Positions 46,201-54,370 of a stretch of 64,000 bases of DNA are shown piece by piece. The DNA lies in contig OX424572.1 in the NCBI GenBank assembly GCA_949152435.1, positions 39,694,254-39,758,253 on the forward strand, in the 5' to 3' direction. The notes under the pieces are model-generated. The model ran no database searches and was not told the origin of the DNA. It saw only the letters and a program-made list of their open reading frames with translations. Made by a program: the position numbers and the translations under genes. The stretch is from Gastracanthus pulcherrimus (lineage: Eukaryota; Arthropoda; Insecta; Hymenoptera; Pteromalidae). Position 1 is the stretch's first letter; every line of letters begins with the position of its first letter.

Positions 46201-49093
46201 CGGTAGAAACCTATTTCTCGCCCTCGGTACACAATATACTATTATCTCATAATATAGGTTTTCGTCAGATTCACCTCATCACAAACTTTGTACTCTTACT
46301 GTCTATTTTCCAAACTTTTTGCTAGAACAAATAAAAACTAAGGTGATTAAGGTATAATATTCTTGTAATATAAAAAGAATATATTATTGTATTTTTCAAC
46401 TTTATAAACTTATTTCCATGCAAAAGAAAATTTTGTTTGATCTAAAAATAAAAATTGTAAATTTCTATTAAATAATCATTTAAGTCATAGTCTTAAACTA
46501 ATAATCTAAGCTTTATAATATATTTGCTACTTTTGTGTATTATCAATCAAGCTTAAGTTTATACAGAGAGAAACGATACTCTAATTCTTATTAATAAATG
46601 TATGAATTTTTACTATTTTCATTTGTAATGTTTGGACGTATTCGTATTTTAATAATTTTTACAATTTATTTTAGTAATTTTCTAAAATATTAAATAGTAA
46701 TTTTAAAATTCAAAATTTTAAAAAGTTCTTTTCAATTTAATGTAGCCGTGATTGTTATTTAATTTAGATATTATAAGTTTTATATTTGTTTAGTTTAATT
46801 TCAAATAAATATATTTTAACCAAAAAACCGACCTCATGGAGATTTGAACCAGCGAACCTTTGCTCCTGAAACGGTCGCTCTACCAACTGCGTCATCATGA
46901 TCCTTGTTTTCTAAAGTTCGAATCGTCCTTATATCATCGAATTAAAAGTATCGTAATCAGTTGCAAAAGATTACAAAGTTTTAGAGGTTAGATTTTCTGA
47001 GTCGAGACGGTTTACTTAAATATTTACGAGAATTTGATAAGTACGTAAAATTTACTTTTCATTTTATTTATTAATGATGTTATGATTTTAATTTTTGCCG
47101 ATGATATAAAAATCTTCTCTATTGTTTGCTCTTCGATGGATCAATCAAAAATACAACAGGATCTAGATTGTACAGTAGAATGGTCTAGATTAAATAGACT
47201 GAATTTAAACTTTGAGAAATGCAAAGTCCTATCTTTTTGTAGAAACACCAAAAATCAGATTATGTTTCAGTACATGATAAATAATTTATTTATTAATTAT
47301 GTTGATTCTCAAAATGATGTAGGCATTACTTTTGAAAGTTGCTGAAGCAGTGAATGAGTGTTGCTAAAGCTTTTAAATTCCTTGGATTTATTTTAAGGTC
47401 GGCGAAAGATTTCAAAAATGTAAATTCACTTTTGTACCTTTATACAACTTTTGTCTTGCTGAACCTTTCTATATGGATCTCATTACAATTAGCATCTGTG
47501 GGTTCCCGGAAAAATGATTTAAGTCCATTTTTTTGGAAATTGAGTTTCGAGCGATTTTGGTATCCTTACATAGTATATTTTCTGATAATAATGCAAAAAT
47601 TCTACAATGAATACTACTTATGAATTTTTTTAACATATGTTTAAAAAGCAAATAAAATTTTTAAACCTTAATATCTCAAAAACATAAAAAGTGGATTTAA
47701 GTCCTTTTAACGGGAACTCATAGATATATACTTATATAAAGTTATACATCTTCCTATATTATATAGTTATTACCTTGATTTTGGGAACTCAGCCCCTCCA
47801 TCCCCTTCACCACCCCTCCACTAAATAACGTGAAATTCGTTCAAAATTTACGTTATTTTATAGTGCATTTTCCCCTCCACCTTCTCCTCCATTTTTTTAA
47901 ATGCAGTGTGCCAAATGATATAATGTTTAAAAACTGTCATTAAAATGCAATTCTATTTGGCATAGTGCGTTTCTTACACATTAGAATTATACACGTAATT
48001 ATTGTACACAATTTAGCATTGGTCAAATTGTATATAGATATATTTGACCAATGCTAAATTGTGCATAATAATTACGTGTACAATTCTTATGTGTAAGAAA
48101 TGCATTATGCCTTCAATTTATTGTTCGAAATTTCAACAATAATTGACGAATCAAACTTTGTAACGGATGACATTGTATAAATGCGTATCCTTCAGTCAAT
48201 ATGACATAGATATAGACTTCGATAGAAAGTACTTAGTTTGGACTATAAATGGTATATTTTACGGAGACACTTGAGTGAAGTGGGTGGTGGAGCGGATTGG
48301 CGGGGGGTAGGGGGGTGGAGTGTGGTGCAAAATATGTTAAAGAATTAAAGTTTATACAAAAATTTCGTTTTACACTGAAGTGTCCTAATTTCTTTTATCT
48401 ACTTGTCTTATTAAAAGTAAAAAATAGGGGTTGGCGAGTGGGGCGAGCAGGGGGAACCCCCTAGTACTTATATATAGTTGTATATAATTACGATACATTT
48501 GGGTATTTGCATGAAATATTTTTATTGTTTGATCGATAAATAATATACTACTTTCCTTGTGAACTTTTCAAATTATTAGATTAACTATCACCGTTATTTT
48601 GTTATATTATCCGAAACAAGATGTTTTTTAAAATGATCTACATATTTTAAACTTATTAGGTTTATTTATGTCTGTTGTATACTTCAGTTTTTAATTTGTA
48701 TTAGTATGTTACTATCTCTAAATGCATATAATAATAAAGTTATTAAAAGAATAATAGCGGTTTGCAATAGTTCATTAGAACAAATAATTTCATATTGTAA
48801 CTATCAATGAATTGTCAGTGGTTTGGGTTAAGTTGGTGACGAAATGTGTGAAGCCTTCCCTAACAAATTATCTCAGATAATTGTCCATAGTTATCGACAA
48901 AAATATTTCCACCTGTTATTGGCGATTAAGCTTAACCTTCCCCTTGGCGACCTCTCACCTGGAATCTCAGTTCGCCGATCGGCGGCTGCGCATAGGGCAC
49001 ACCCTTGAATGCCCAGATGTCGAAGCCCTCGGAGCTTCTCTCCACGATGCCGCGCACTTTGCCGTCTCGCGTCTCTACCACTGGTCCTGTCAT
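26178..49093 (-). CDS. Carboxylesterase (alpha/beta hydrolase), eight exons
   Basis: This is a type B carboxylesterase that hydrolyses carboxylic esters. Exons: 49,093-48,959; 37,799-37,508; 29,746-29,561; 29,490-29,291; 27,646-27,502; 27,436-27,119; 26,833-26,689; 26,337-26,178. All joins keep frame, giving 1,581 nt and 526 residues, a normal family length. Motifs are EDCLHLNVY (80-88), oxyanion hole HGGGF (106-110), nucleophile Ser188 in FGESAGG, acid Glu313 in NNSREGIFF, and His429 in GTSHFDDIAYLF. Start: the first true ATG, MTGPVVETRDGKVRGI. Upstream in-frame codons are TTG/GTG and not used. No signal peptide is seen, so it is probably cytosolic, as in the detoxification/dietary insect esterases. 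Introns 1 and 2 are 11.2 and 7.8 kb and full of repeats. The substrate cannot be told. Two apparent frameshifts near 27,500 disappear if a 65-nt GT-AG intron is removed. Confidence 0.88.
26689..26833 (-). CDS. Carboxylesterase exon 7
   Basis: Residues 426-473, with catalytic His429 in GTSHFDDIAYLF. Acceptor TATAACAG, donor GTAAGC. It lies in no long ORF and was found from its motif. Confidence 0.9.
27119..27436 (-). CDS. Carboxylesterase exon 6
   Basis: Residues 320-425. After acceptor TTTTTCAG it reads VIKKEDAFRTMDQNFDLMMP and continues to SSQIS. The donor CAG/GTTAAA is weak, but the next exon continues the conserved sequence. Confidence 0.87.
27502..27646 (-). CDS. Carboxylesterase exon 5
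   Basis: Residues 272-319. FGPGVDAKSPNPFMPLP and HIPYLLGNNSREGIFFLL include the acid Glu313. Acceptor TTTTTTAG. The donor GTGCGA is weak, and reading past it meets a stop within a few codons. Confidence 0.85.
27647..28300. other. Esterase intron 4, AT-rich part
   Basis: Intronic. Nothing recognised before the two inverted repeats that follow. Confidence 0.5.
28301..28550. repeat. Inverted repeat in esterase intron 4
   Basis: Arms 28,301-28,409 and 28,442-28,550 are about 92% complementary by eye, for example AAACCTCTACGAATGCCATT against its reverse with one inserted base. The loop is 32 nt. Confidence 0.9.
28639..28959. repeat. Diverged inverted repeat in esterase intron 4
   Basis: TAAGGTAGTTCTCCGG at the left end matches the reverse complement of the right end (CTGGAGAACTACCTTA) closely. 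Inner arm matches are weaker. It is a MITE-like foldback next to the previous one. Confidence 0.75.
29291..29490 (-). CDS. Carboxylesterase exon 4
   Basis: Residues 205-271. It begins LIHKAISQSGVAFNPW, the usual sequence after the nucleophile elbow, and ends before donor GTAAGTACG. Confidence 0.92.
29561..29746 (-). CDS. Carboxylesterase exon 3
   Basis: Residues 143-204. It completes GFLNLEDE after exon 2 and carries the nucleophile elbow GESAGGASVHY (Ser188). Donor GTAATC. A 70-nt intron separates it from exon 4. Confidence 0.93.
29903..31150 (-). repeat. Dispersed repeat family A, inverted copy
   Basis: The end block is reversed here: AACCGCTGCCTATTCATTGG at about 29,980 and CACTTAGCTTCCTCAAA after it. 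Diverged pieces with GAACAACGGATTTATTCAT recur at 30,805. It lies in esterase intron 2 and is non-coding. Confidence 0.5.
30102..30149. repeat. (AT)n microsatellite
   Basis: About 24 AT units inside esterase intron 2. Confidence 0.98.
31357..31494. repeat. 69-bp tandem duplication
   Basis: Two copies of a block with CCGTGACA, CGACTAACGAGGG or CGATTAACGAGGG, and ACAAGGCAGAAGAA, 69 bp apart and diverged at about 10-15 positions. They sit in a GC-richer stretch from 31,180 to 31,780. Confidence 0.85.
31755..32300. repeat. Dispersed repeat family B, copy 1
   Basis: It is homologous in direct orientation to 56,333-56,982 and inverted to 50,004-50,400. Shared blocks are TAAGTTGTCCTGGGACCC, CACTCTCTACACCAGTCAAA and ATGAGAAATATTTAAATATT. 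All three copies stop at or near an (AT)n run. It is non-coding. Confidence 0.75.
32310..32353. repeat. (AT)n microsatellite
   Basis: It lies at the boundary between repeat family B and the following large inverted repeat. Confidence 0.95.
32361..33745. mobile_element. 1.4-kb inverted-repeat element (family C)
   Basis: Arms of about 690 bp run 32,361-33,058 and 33,108-33,745, sharing ATTTCTTT, TCGTATCTTCTGCA and GGGTTCTTTG at their ends. The loop is about 50 nt. Mid-arm words such as CTGTGAA and CTCGAAGA recur reversed. A single, unpaired arm end of the same family is at 49,760-49,985. No coding capacity. It lies in esterase intron 2. Confidence 0.8.
33755..34460. repeat. Dispersed repeat family A copy
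   Basis: It has CGTTTTTGTTTTATAATGAT and the end block GAAGCTAAGTGC followed by AATTGGCAGCGTTTTTC. It is diverged from 490-740. Confidence 0.55.
34657..34749. repeat. (GA)n microsatellite
   Basis: About 45 GA units with few interruptions. The Ser/Leu-rich ORFs over it are artefacts. Confidence 0.98.
34787..36708. repeat. 1.9-kb near-perfect palindrome in esterase intron 2
   Basis: The main arms, 34,818-35,516 and 35,984-36,684, are inverted copies about 700 bp long with only a handful of differences by eye. Examples are TTAAGGGCTTAAATTGTTCG and GGATCCCGTAAGCTTTATAA and their exact reverses. AGTCAAATTAG/CTAATTTGACT extends the pairing outward to the ends given here. The loop of about 465 nt contains a GC-rich patch (35,730-35,800, with GAGCGCGCGGCGG) unlike the arms. 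No ORF. Confidence 0.93.
36709..37507. other. Esterase intron 2, near exon 2
   Basis: AT-rich and non-coding except for the (CA)n run. Confidence 0.5.
37165..37259. repeat. (CA)n microsatellite
   Basis: About 45 CA units with CG interruptions at both ends. Confidence 0.97.
37508..37799 (-). CDS. Carboxylesterase exon 2
   Basis: Residues 46-142. It starts DPVPAEKWTGVRDATKYGP after a TTTTCAG acceptor and contains EDCLHLNVY, HGGGF and INYRLGVF. Donor GTAAGA follows. It ends one base into a codon. Confidence 0.93.
38184..38825. mobile_element. Inverted-repeat element carrying hammerhead copy 2
   Basis: TGACTCTATCGGTCTCCACG near 38,240 is found reversed near 38,800. CTAGTTCCCATCTAGCGGT near 38,298 is found reversed near 38,415. 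A 37-bp direct repeat (GATGAATT, ATCGCT, GTATTAAGTAT) lies at 38,184 and 38,366. The segment between the inner and outer right-hand matches (38,480-38,780) holds the ribozyme. It lies in esterase intron 1. The architecture parallels 16,243-17,650, but primary sequence outside the ribozyme is different. Confidence 0.7.
38505..38572 (+). ncRNA. Type III hammerhead ribozyme with kissing loops (copy 2)
   Basis: Stem III TGTGT (38,505-38,509) pairs with ACACA (38,568-38,572), and cleavage-site C is 38,510. Stem I is GAAGA (38,511-38,515) with TTTTC (38,532-38,536), one G-U pair. The core CTGATGA is at 38,537-38,543. Stem II is GCCC (38,544-38,547) with GGGC (38,561-38,564), followed by GAA at 38,565-38,567. 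Loop I GTGCTGCCTAC (38,518-38,528) pairs with loop II GTAGGCAGTAC (38,549-38,559): 11 bp, one G-U. Every helix differs in sequence from copy 1 while pairing is kept, strong evidence for structure. Only the centre of the kissing helix (CTGCCT/AGGCAG) and the core are shared. Confidence 0.87.
38889..38960 (-). repeat. tRNA-like sequence (decayed)
   Basis: The minus strand has an A-box-like TAGTTAATGGCTT and a B box GAGTTCAAATCCC at tRNA spacing, then ATTTTTG, a possible Pol III stop. No matching 5' acceptor strand is found, so it is a tRNA pseudogene or SINE head. Confidence 0.5.
39151..39305. repeat. Twin hairpins with identical loops but unrelated stems
   Basis: Hairpin 1: arms 39,151-39,182 and 39,211-39,242 (32 bp, one mismatch). 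Hairpin 2: arms 39,242-39,259 and 39,288-39,305 (18 bp, perfect). The 28-nt loops (39,183-39,210 and 39,260-39,287) are identical and in the same orientation, beginning GTGAATTTTATTAATG. The stems share no sequence. Confidence 0.97.
39310..41100. other. Esterase intron 1, AT-rich, with family A-like part
   Basis: No gene. A TG-rich run is at 40,128-40,182. From about 40,230 to 41,100 the sequence resembles repeat family A (GTAAATGCATT, GAGCATA, AATTACCTATCTT as at 165-195). Confidence 0.45.
41106..43985. mobile_element. 2.9-kb palindromic element with subterminal tandem repeats
   Basis: The ends are inverted: left GCTAAACCCGTTAGAGTGAAA and right, read inward, GCTAAATCTGGTAGAATGAAA (one letter beyond each differs). 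About 150 bp of TIR are rich in CACTCTA/TAGAGTG. Inside, each arm has about four tandem units of roughly 120 bp with ACTATTACGATTGGT and TTGAGGTTAGGTTGA or the reverse. The central part is a palindromic block of GTGGGAACC/CATATGG words (42,170-42,330 against 42,720-42,880). No transposase, so non-autonomous. It lies in esterase intron 1. Confidence 0.8.
42978..43098. repeat. Imperfect (CA)n run
   Basis: CA repeats with CG and TA interruptions in the right arm of the palindromic element. No counterpart in the left arm, so it expanded after the palindrome formed. Confidence 0.9.
44270..44340. repeat. End block of dispersed repeat family A
   Basis: GAGGAAGCTAAGTGGCAATG then AATTGGCAGCTGTTTTTC, as at the ends of the other family A copies. 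Confidence 0.6.
44642..44703. repeat. 16-bp minisatellite, four copies
   Basis: Four head-to-tail copies of TGTTAAAAGACAATAT. The first three are exact and the last varies at its end. Confidence 0.97.
45169..46106 (+). mobile_element. Internally deleted mariner
   Basis: 938 bp with 30-bp inverted ends, identical by eye, that begin CGAGGTCTGTCCCAAAAGTA. TA lies at both flanks (45,167-45,168 and 46,107-46,108). Roughly 350 bp are missing from the transposase middle. The ends differ from those of mariner 1, so it is another subfamily. Confidence 0.93.
45376..46055 (+). pseudogene. Mariner transposase with internal deletion
   Basis: The N-terminal part (45,376-45,572) begins MERTEQRICIKFCFNLGKSC and ends in the GRTSVDSDPRSS linker region. 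The C-terminal part (45,567-46,055) starts VFFDYEGVVHHEYAPSGQTI and has the second catalytic Asp in LLHHDNAPA and the third in YSPDIAPCDFW. The first catalytic Asp (in a VDETW-type motif) lies in the deleted part. The two halves are in different frames. It cannot make active enzyme. Confidence 0.9.
46251..46830. other. AT-rich, nothing recognised
   Basis: Esterase intron 1. No gene or clear repeat. Confidence 0.45.
46831..46912 (-). repeat. tRNA-like sequence (decayed)
   Basis: The minus strand has an A box GACGCAGTTGGTAGAGC and a B box GGTTCAAATCTCC, with TTTTTT shortly after. An anticodon stem of five pairs forms only with a mismatch and an eight-nt loop, so I take it as a tRNA pseudogene or SINE head, not a working tRNA. 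Confidence 0.55.
47060..47500 (+). mobile_element. LINE reverse transcriptase fragment
   Basis: FADDIKIFSIV (palm), then LNLNFEKCKVLSF and, after a stop and frame change, FLGFILRSAKDFKN and a thumb-like LLYLYTTFVL. Jockey/CR1-like. No 5' part of RT and no endonuclease. It is dead and short. Confidence 0.75.
47749..48464 (+). mobile_element. Non-autonomous Helitron 2
   Basis: It starts TCTTCCTATATTATATAG after A. It ends with hairpin AGGGGG, AA, CCCCCT overlapping CTAG, before T. Ends and a CCCCTCCA-rich block match Helitron 1 (10,248-11,039), but the interior differs and includes a 150-bp palindrome. Confidence 0.85.
47959..48111. repeat. Palindrome inside Helitron 2
   Basis: Arms of about 73 bp meet at about 48,035: GGCATAGTGCGTTTCTTACA at the left reappears reversed at the right with few changes. 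Helitron 1 lacks it. Confidence 0.93.
48465..48958. other. Esterase intron 1, 5' end
   Basis: AT-rich and non-coding up to the exon 1 donor. Confidence 0.5.
48959..49093 (-). CDS. Carboxylesterase exon 1
   Basis: Residues 1-45, from MTGPVVETRDGK to a conserved GVPYAQPPIGELRFQ. Donor: CAG followed by GTGAG at 48,958. About 35 nt of in-frame codons precede the ATG without another ATG. Confidence 0.88.
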
Positions 49094-49759
49094 CGTAATA
49101 TATGCTTGTCGCTCGGTGTTTCCGCGCAAACTGCACTCGCGACTCCGTGAATTACATAACTCTACGGACGAGGATTAATGCTAGAGAGATACGAACACGT
49201 GCATACGTGTCTAGCCTAGGCTGAGACTTGATAGGAGTGACGCTTTGACATTGTAATTGTTACGCAGTTGGTTATTATGAGATTCCAATAAATTTTGAAG
49301 ATTTAAGTGGACAGAAGGTGTTTTTCTTTATGATATTTTCGCATACAGCAAGGGATTAAATAATTTGTATTGCTTTCTAGTGTTTTTTGGCCAAAATTTC
49401 AAAAAAAAATTATTCATTTTTCTTAATCTACGTAATTGTAAGAATATTTTATAACCTGCCAGATATCTAGCTACATTACTAGCTCTATGACGCTCGCTCG
49501 TATAAGTAAAAATATAAATTTTGTCTATTAACAACAAATTATCTAATAAAGTTCAATACAGAGCACCAAGCGAGTCTATTGCTATAGATGTTAAACTTTG
49601 AAGCGTGTTTAAATATAAATAAATGATGATGAGCTATTATATATTTTCAACTATTACGTGAAATCATTAGCTCGGTTGCATAGTTGCACGCCTGTGGAGG
49701 TTTGTCAGTGAATCTAGCTTAGTTATATAGTTCAATTTTATTATCTTTTGTTTGATAAT
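49094..49759 (-). promoter_or_regulatory. Esterase 5' flank
   Basis: The 5' UTR and promoter should lie here. The first 150 bp are GC-richer, the rest AT-rich. I cannot pick out a convincing TATA box or start site. Confidence 0.35.
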
Positions 49760-49985
49760 TGTAGAGGGTTCTTTGCCCTCGTTTATTATAAATAACTGAT
49801 AAGAGGATAAACTATTTTCTTTAAAGTATTAACATGTAAACAATTCGCCAATTATAAAATTAGAACAAGTTCATTAGCTTATTTTTCTATAAAGTGAATA
49901 ACAAAATATAAATAACTATTTTATTGTTAATATATATCTATTAATAATTGATTTTAGGGCGTATGGGCGAGTAGGATTTGGTATT
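49760..49985. repeat. Single arm end of family C element
   Basis: GGGTTCTTTGCCCTCGTTTA and the following 170 bp match 32,391-32,560. The second arm is missing. Confidence 0.7.
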
Positions 49986-51181
49986 GGAAGAATAAATAAA
50001 TTTGTAGACAATAATTTTATGTGACACAATATTTAAAGTTTAGATAAAATATGGGTATTACACCTTTATTACTTTATTTATTGATACCACCCTGGTGGAA
50101 CATTAATTTAGAACTATGTAGATCTATCTAGTTTGCCATGGGAATAATCGAGGAACCCGATAAAACGAGATAATTTTCTACGAGGACAGCTAGCCAAATA
50201 TTTACATAATTAGATATGTGGATAACAAAAATAGTTTTCCTCAAATATATATTTATTTATATGTAGTATTGCTTGTAATATTTAAATATTTCTCGTGATA
50301 TAAGCAATGAATTTAGTTAACTATATTATCGATCACTGCACATAGCCAAAACTGAACCAAACTCTCACACTGATTTTTAGAGTGTGAGAGTAGAATTTGT
50401 CAATAGGTTTTTTTTTCGTTATTGTCTTCTCTATTAAACAATTACTCGAAATCGAACAAGTTATATAGAAAAAGTGACTAACTTTGCAAGGGTTTAACTA
50501 GAGAAAAAGCGATTAACTATGCCCTTTCAATTTGTATAAGCATTAAGAATTGTCTAGTACAAATTTAAAAAAATTTGATTGTTATTTGAATCCGAAAAAA
50601 TGTTTTGAAAATTTTTCTTGGTAAGCAATGCGTATGGGTTATTGGTAACCTATTGTTATTGGTTATATAGATACAGGTAAAAAAATTCCATTAAAAAGGA
50701 ACGGCTTATTACTATGTCCTTTGTATTTGTATAAATATTATTCAGTTAAATTATTAAGTTAAGAGAATAAGTTATTATCTGGATTCAGAAAACGGTTTTG
50801 AAAAATACCATTTCACTTCCCCTTAACCTTTTTTGTCAAACTTTGTCCACCTTTGCTAAATATTGTTGTACGTTGCCAAGCATTGCCTACATTTGTGTAT
50901 ATTTTAATTCCATACTGCGTCCGCAAAATGCGATTTCCATGCAAGCGTCCACAAAATCGAGCTTTACGCACGCTGTATGGAAAAATAGTGTACGCAACTA
51001 GTGCGCGCAGGTGATCTCGCACGAGTGCTGTTTGTCCCCCGAGCTAAGCGCAAGTGCGAGATTACCTACTGCACGCACGCGTTGCGTAATGTACTATTCC
51101 CTATAGTTAGTTAAAGTTTTGGCAATCTTCGGCACTGTTTAGCAACATTCACATTTCTAGAACTCCAAATATGCATCTTAC

Positions 51182-51735
51182 ACTGGAATATTGTAATATA
51201 AACATGAAGCCCAGTGAAGAATCTAAGGCAATGTCCTCCAATTTATACAGATCTGACAGAATCATACCTAGGTGATAGCCTTCATAGACAAAAAAATCAA
51301 TTTGGCTAGACTCTCCGTCGTACACCTTTCTAGTCACGTGATCCATTGATAATGCAGTCACGGCCTAGTTATTTCCAGGATATTCGAGATTCGGATAGGT
51401 TTGTAATAGTGATACAATGTGCATACAAATTTTAGAGCTTACCGCATAATACAAAGTTTCGTTCTTGTAATAGTCGACAGCGTACACGAAATCTCACACC
51501 AATTGAATAGATGTATCATCATAATGATTGAAAGCTTGGACACCGCCAACGCTTGAATCCGTTTTGATTATTATCTCCGTCCTTAAGTCTACCGGCATCC
51601 ATTGAGCTGATTTGCTACCGTAGTGCATCCAGGACTTTCCGTAGTATTACCAGAAGATGCTACGATCCTCGCGAATGCTTGGTTTTGTTAACCAGATGCC
51701 AAGTCCTATACTTAAACCGATTACTGATATTGATT
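51182..51735 (-). pseudogene. Dead LDL-receptor-like 5' exon, left palindrome arm
   Basis: Minus-strand reading gives ISVIGLSIGLGIWL (anchor), TDSSVGGVQAFNHYDDTSIQ, LVWDFVYAVDYY, then after a TAG the blades TALSMDHVTRKVY, DGESSQIDFF and LSDLYKLEDIALDSSLGFMF. Donor GTAAGA at 51,181. The start of the exon is deleted, joined at a short CAATATCAGTAAT-like junction. The TAG is also present in the right-arm copy. Confidence 0.8.
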
Positions 51736-53768
51736 TACCGGTAGTTCGAATAGAATGTAACTAAGGTACTAATATTTTTGAACCATATGTTAATCTATTA
51801 CGATATGGATATCGTAAAAATTTCCTAATAACAAATTTGTTTTCAAGTTTGTATCACAAATTTAATTTGACTTTTCCATTTTTTCAATCTGTTCAATATT
51901 AGTACTTTTAAAAAACGCTTTCAACTGCTTTGGCTCTATAGTTTCTCGAAGGGAATTTAATTAAAATTATTATATAAATAAAGAAGAGATGCGCGGTAGC
52001 GCCCATCATGGTTATTTTCATGTCTAACTATTTTCATTTTGTGATTTGTACCCTACTAAAAATTGAATATTTTTCGATAAACATATTATCGAATATCGTA
52101 TATCAGGGTGTCTTTGGCTAGCGATGTGTCGTTCATTCTAAAATCTATTTTTATCTATAAAATCAAATTAAATCTATACCTATAAAAGATTGAATTATTG
52201 TTTTTTTTCTGTCATTGCAAAAAATGCATAATACAAAAAAACGACTAGTCTATTAGGATTCCCCAAGGCATAAAGCATGTTTTATACGTTAAAAAAATAA
52301 AAAAAAAAATTCATCATCGCAAAGCTTTCTCTTTGAGAAAGCAAAATAACATCTGCATTATGAAACATTTGTTTCCTGAGTGCGCTGCATACTGAATAAG
52401 GTCTGACAAACAGAACATTATATACGAAAGTTGCTGGGTCTTTAGCGGAAAGTGTACACTGTTATAAATCCATTCCGTATTTAACACAAAAATTGTATTT
52501 TGTATATTTTACGCATTTTGTGTGTGTGCGTGCGTGCGTGTGTGCGTACGTGTGCGTGTTAGTGTTAGTATATGATATATCACCAATCGTATAATCTGCG
52601 CTATAACTTTTCCAAACTTTGCACAGACGCTTGCTATTAATACCAGGTGTGCGCTTTAAAGTTTCAGCAAATATAGTCAAACAAAATTTTTGAATGGCCA
52701 TTTTTCAAAATTAAAGTTTTTTCAAATATCAGTTTTTTTGCTTTTTCTTATAGATATTAAGTATTATTATATATGAGATTTACTATTCTACAATTCCGGC
52801 CAACTTTACGCATTATTTTACACGAAAAAATCCAAAGATAATGTTAGATTAAAAATATTTAATAATGATATAATTCATTTTTGCAATATTGAATCTGTAT
52901 CTATCTATAATATAACATAGAAAAATTATAATTTTTATACTATTTTGATGCTGGAATTTGTAAACTAGTATATGTTAAATAGTAGTAAAACTTTTAAATG
53001 AGTGTCTTTAAAAAATGATGCGTTTCTGTGTATTATGCATTTTTTGCAATGATAGAAAAAAAAACAATAATTCAATCTTTTATAGGTACAAATTTCATTT
53101 GATTTTATACATAAAAAAAGATTTTAGAATGAACGACACATCTCTGTCCAAATACACCCTGATATACGATATACGATATGTTTATTGAAAAATATTCAAT
53201 TTTTAGTAGGGCATAAATCACTAAATGAAAATAGTTAGACAGAAAAAAAAACCATGATGGACGGTGCCTCGCAGCTCTTCCTTATTTATGTAAAAATTTT
53301 AATTAAACTCTCTTTGAGAAACTATAGTGCACAAAGCAGTTGGTACCGTTTTTTTAAGTACTAATATTGAACAGATTGAAAAAATGGAAAAGTCAAGATT
53401 AAATTTGTGATATAAACTTGAAAACAAATTTATTATTAGGAAATTTCTACGATATCCATATCGTAATAGATTAACATATGGTTCAAAAATATTAGTATCT
53501 ATATTCTATTTGAACTATCGGTAAATCAATAGAAATTATAGGACCAACTATCAAGCTGATAGTTTCACGTCTCCTGATAACGGCGATAACTTGCAGGCGA
53601 ATTAACAGAACGATCGGACGGCTAATACTTATGCCAAACACTTGTCGTACACTGGCAGGTCACGATAAATTACTGATATTCGCGCCGGTACAATATCAGT
53701 ACGAAATCTAACAATTCAACTTTTCGTTTAACTGGACTGCAAATTTTCGTTAAGAATAGCATCTTAAG

Positions 53769-54370
53769 ATGGTTAAGATAGGGAAATCCACGTGAATTAT
53801 ATCTGGGGTTATTGCTTGTTTAGTAATCGGTTTAGGTTTAAGTATAGAACTTGGCATCTGGCTAACAAAACAAAGCCATCGCGAGGATCATATCAATACA
53901 ACAAAACATCCTATAAGAACTACGAAATCTTCTGGTAGTACTACGGAAAATCCTGGAAGCACTACGATAGCAAATCAGTTCAATGAATGGCCGGTAGACT
54001 TTAGCACGGAGCTAATCGTCAAAACGGATTGAAGCGTTGGCGGTGTCCAAACTTTCAATCGTTATGATGATACATCTGTTCAATTGGTGTGGGATTTCGT
54101 GTACGCTGTCGCCTATTACAAGAACGAAACTTTGCATTATACTTTGCACAAACCTATCCGAATCTCGAATATCCTGGAGAAAACTAGGCCGTGACTGCAT
54201 TATCAATGGATTACGTGACTAGAAAGCTGTACGACGGAGAGTCCAGCCAAATTGATTTTTTTGACTATGAAGGCTATCACCTAGGTATGATTCTGTCAGA
54301 TCTGTATAAATTGGAGGACATTGCCTTAGATTCTTCACTGGGTTTCATGTTTAAATTACAATATTCCAGT
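53769..54370 (+). pseudogene. Dead LDL-receptor-like 5' exon, right palindrome arm
   Basis: It opens MVKIGKST with a basic cytosolic start, a TGA, then GVIACLVIGLGLSIELGIWL (signal anchor) and a Thr/Ser/Asn-rich stalk. After it come FSTELIVKTD, another TGA, YDDTSVQLVWDFVYAV, the TAG shared with the left arm, and TALSMDYVTRKLYDGESSQ to LEDIALDSSLGFMF. Donor GTAAGA at 54,371. A small deletion removes about 40 bp kept in the left arm. The best view in this window of how the family protein begins: type II, anchor first. Confidence 0.82.

Larger units (their letters stand above)
45084..46250 (+). repeat. Modular repeat (family D) interrupted by mariner 2
   Basis: GCCGTGTCGAAAAACGTCC at the left, and after the mariner GTACACCATGGGCAAAACGCC through TACACAATATACTATT, match 59,690-59,945. 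That copy has no mariner at the corresponding point. Non-coding. ORFs over it are not genes. Confidence 0.7.

Noticed and set aside
48891..49136. Longer N-terminus for the esterase in the same or another frame (apparent starts at 49,129 and 49,136)
   Set aside because: The codons there are TTG and GTG, not ATG. The first ATG in the conserved frame is at 49,093 and gives a normal N-terminus.
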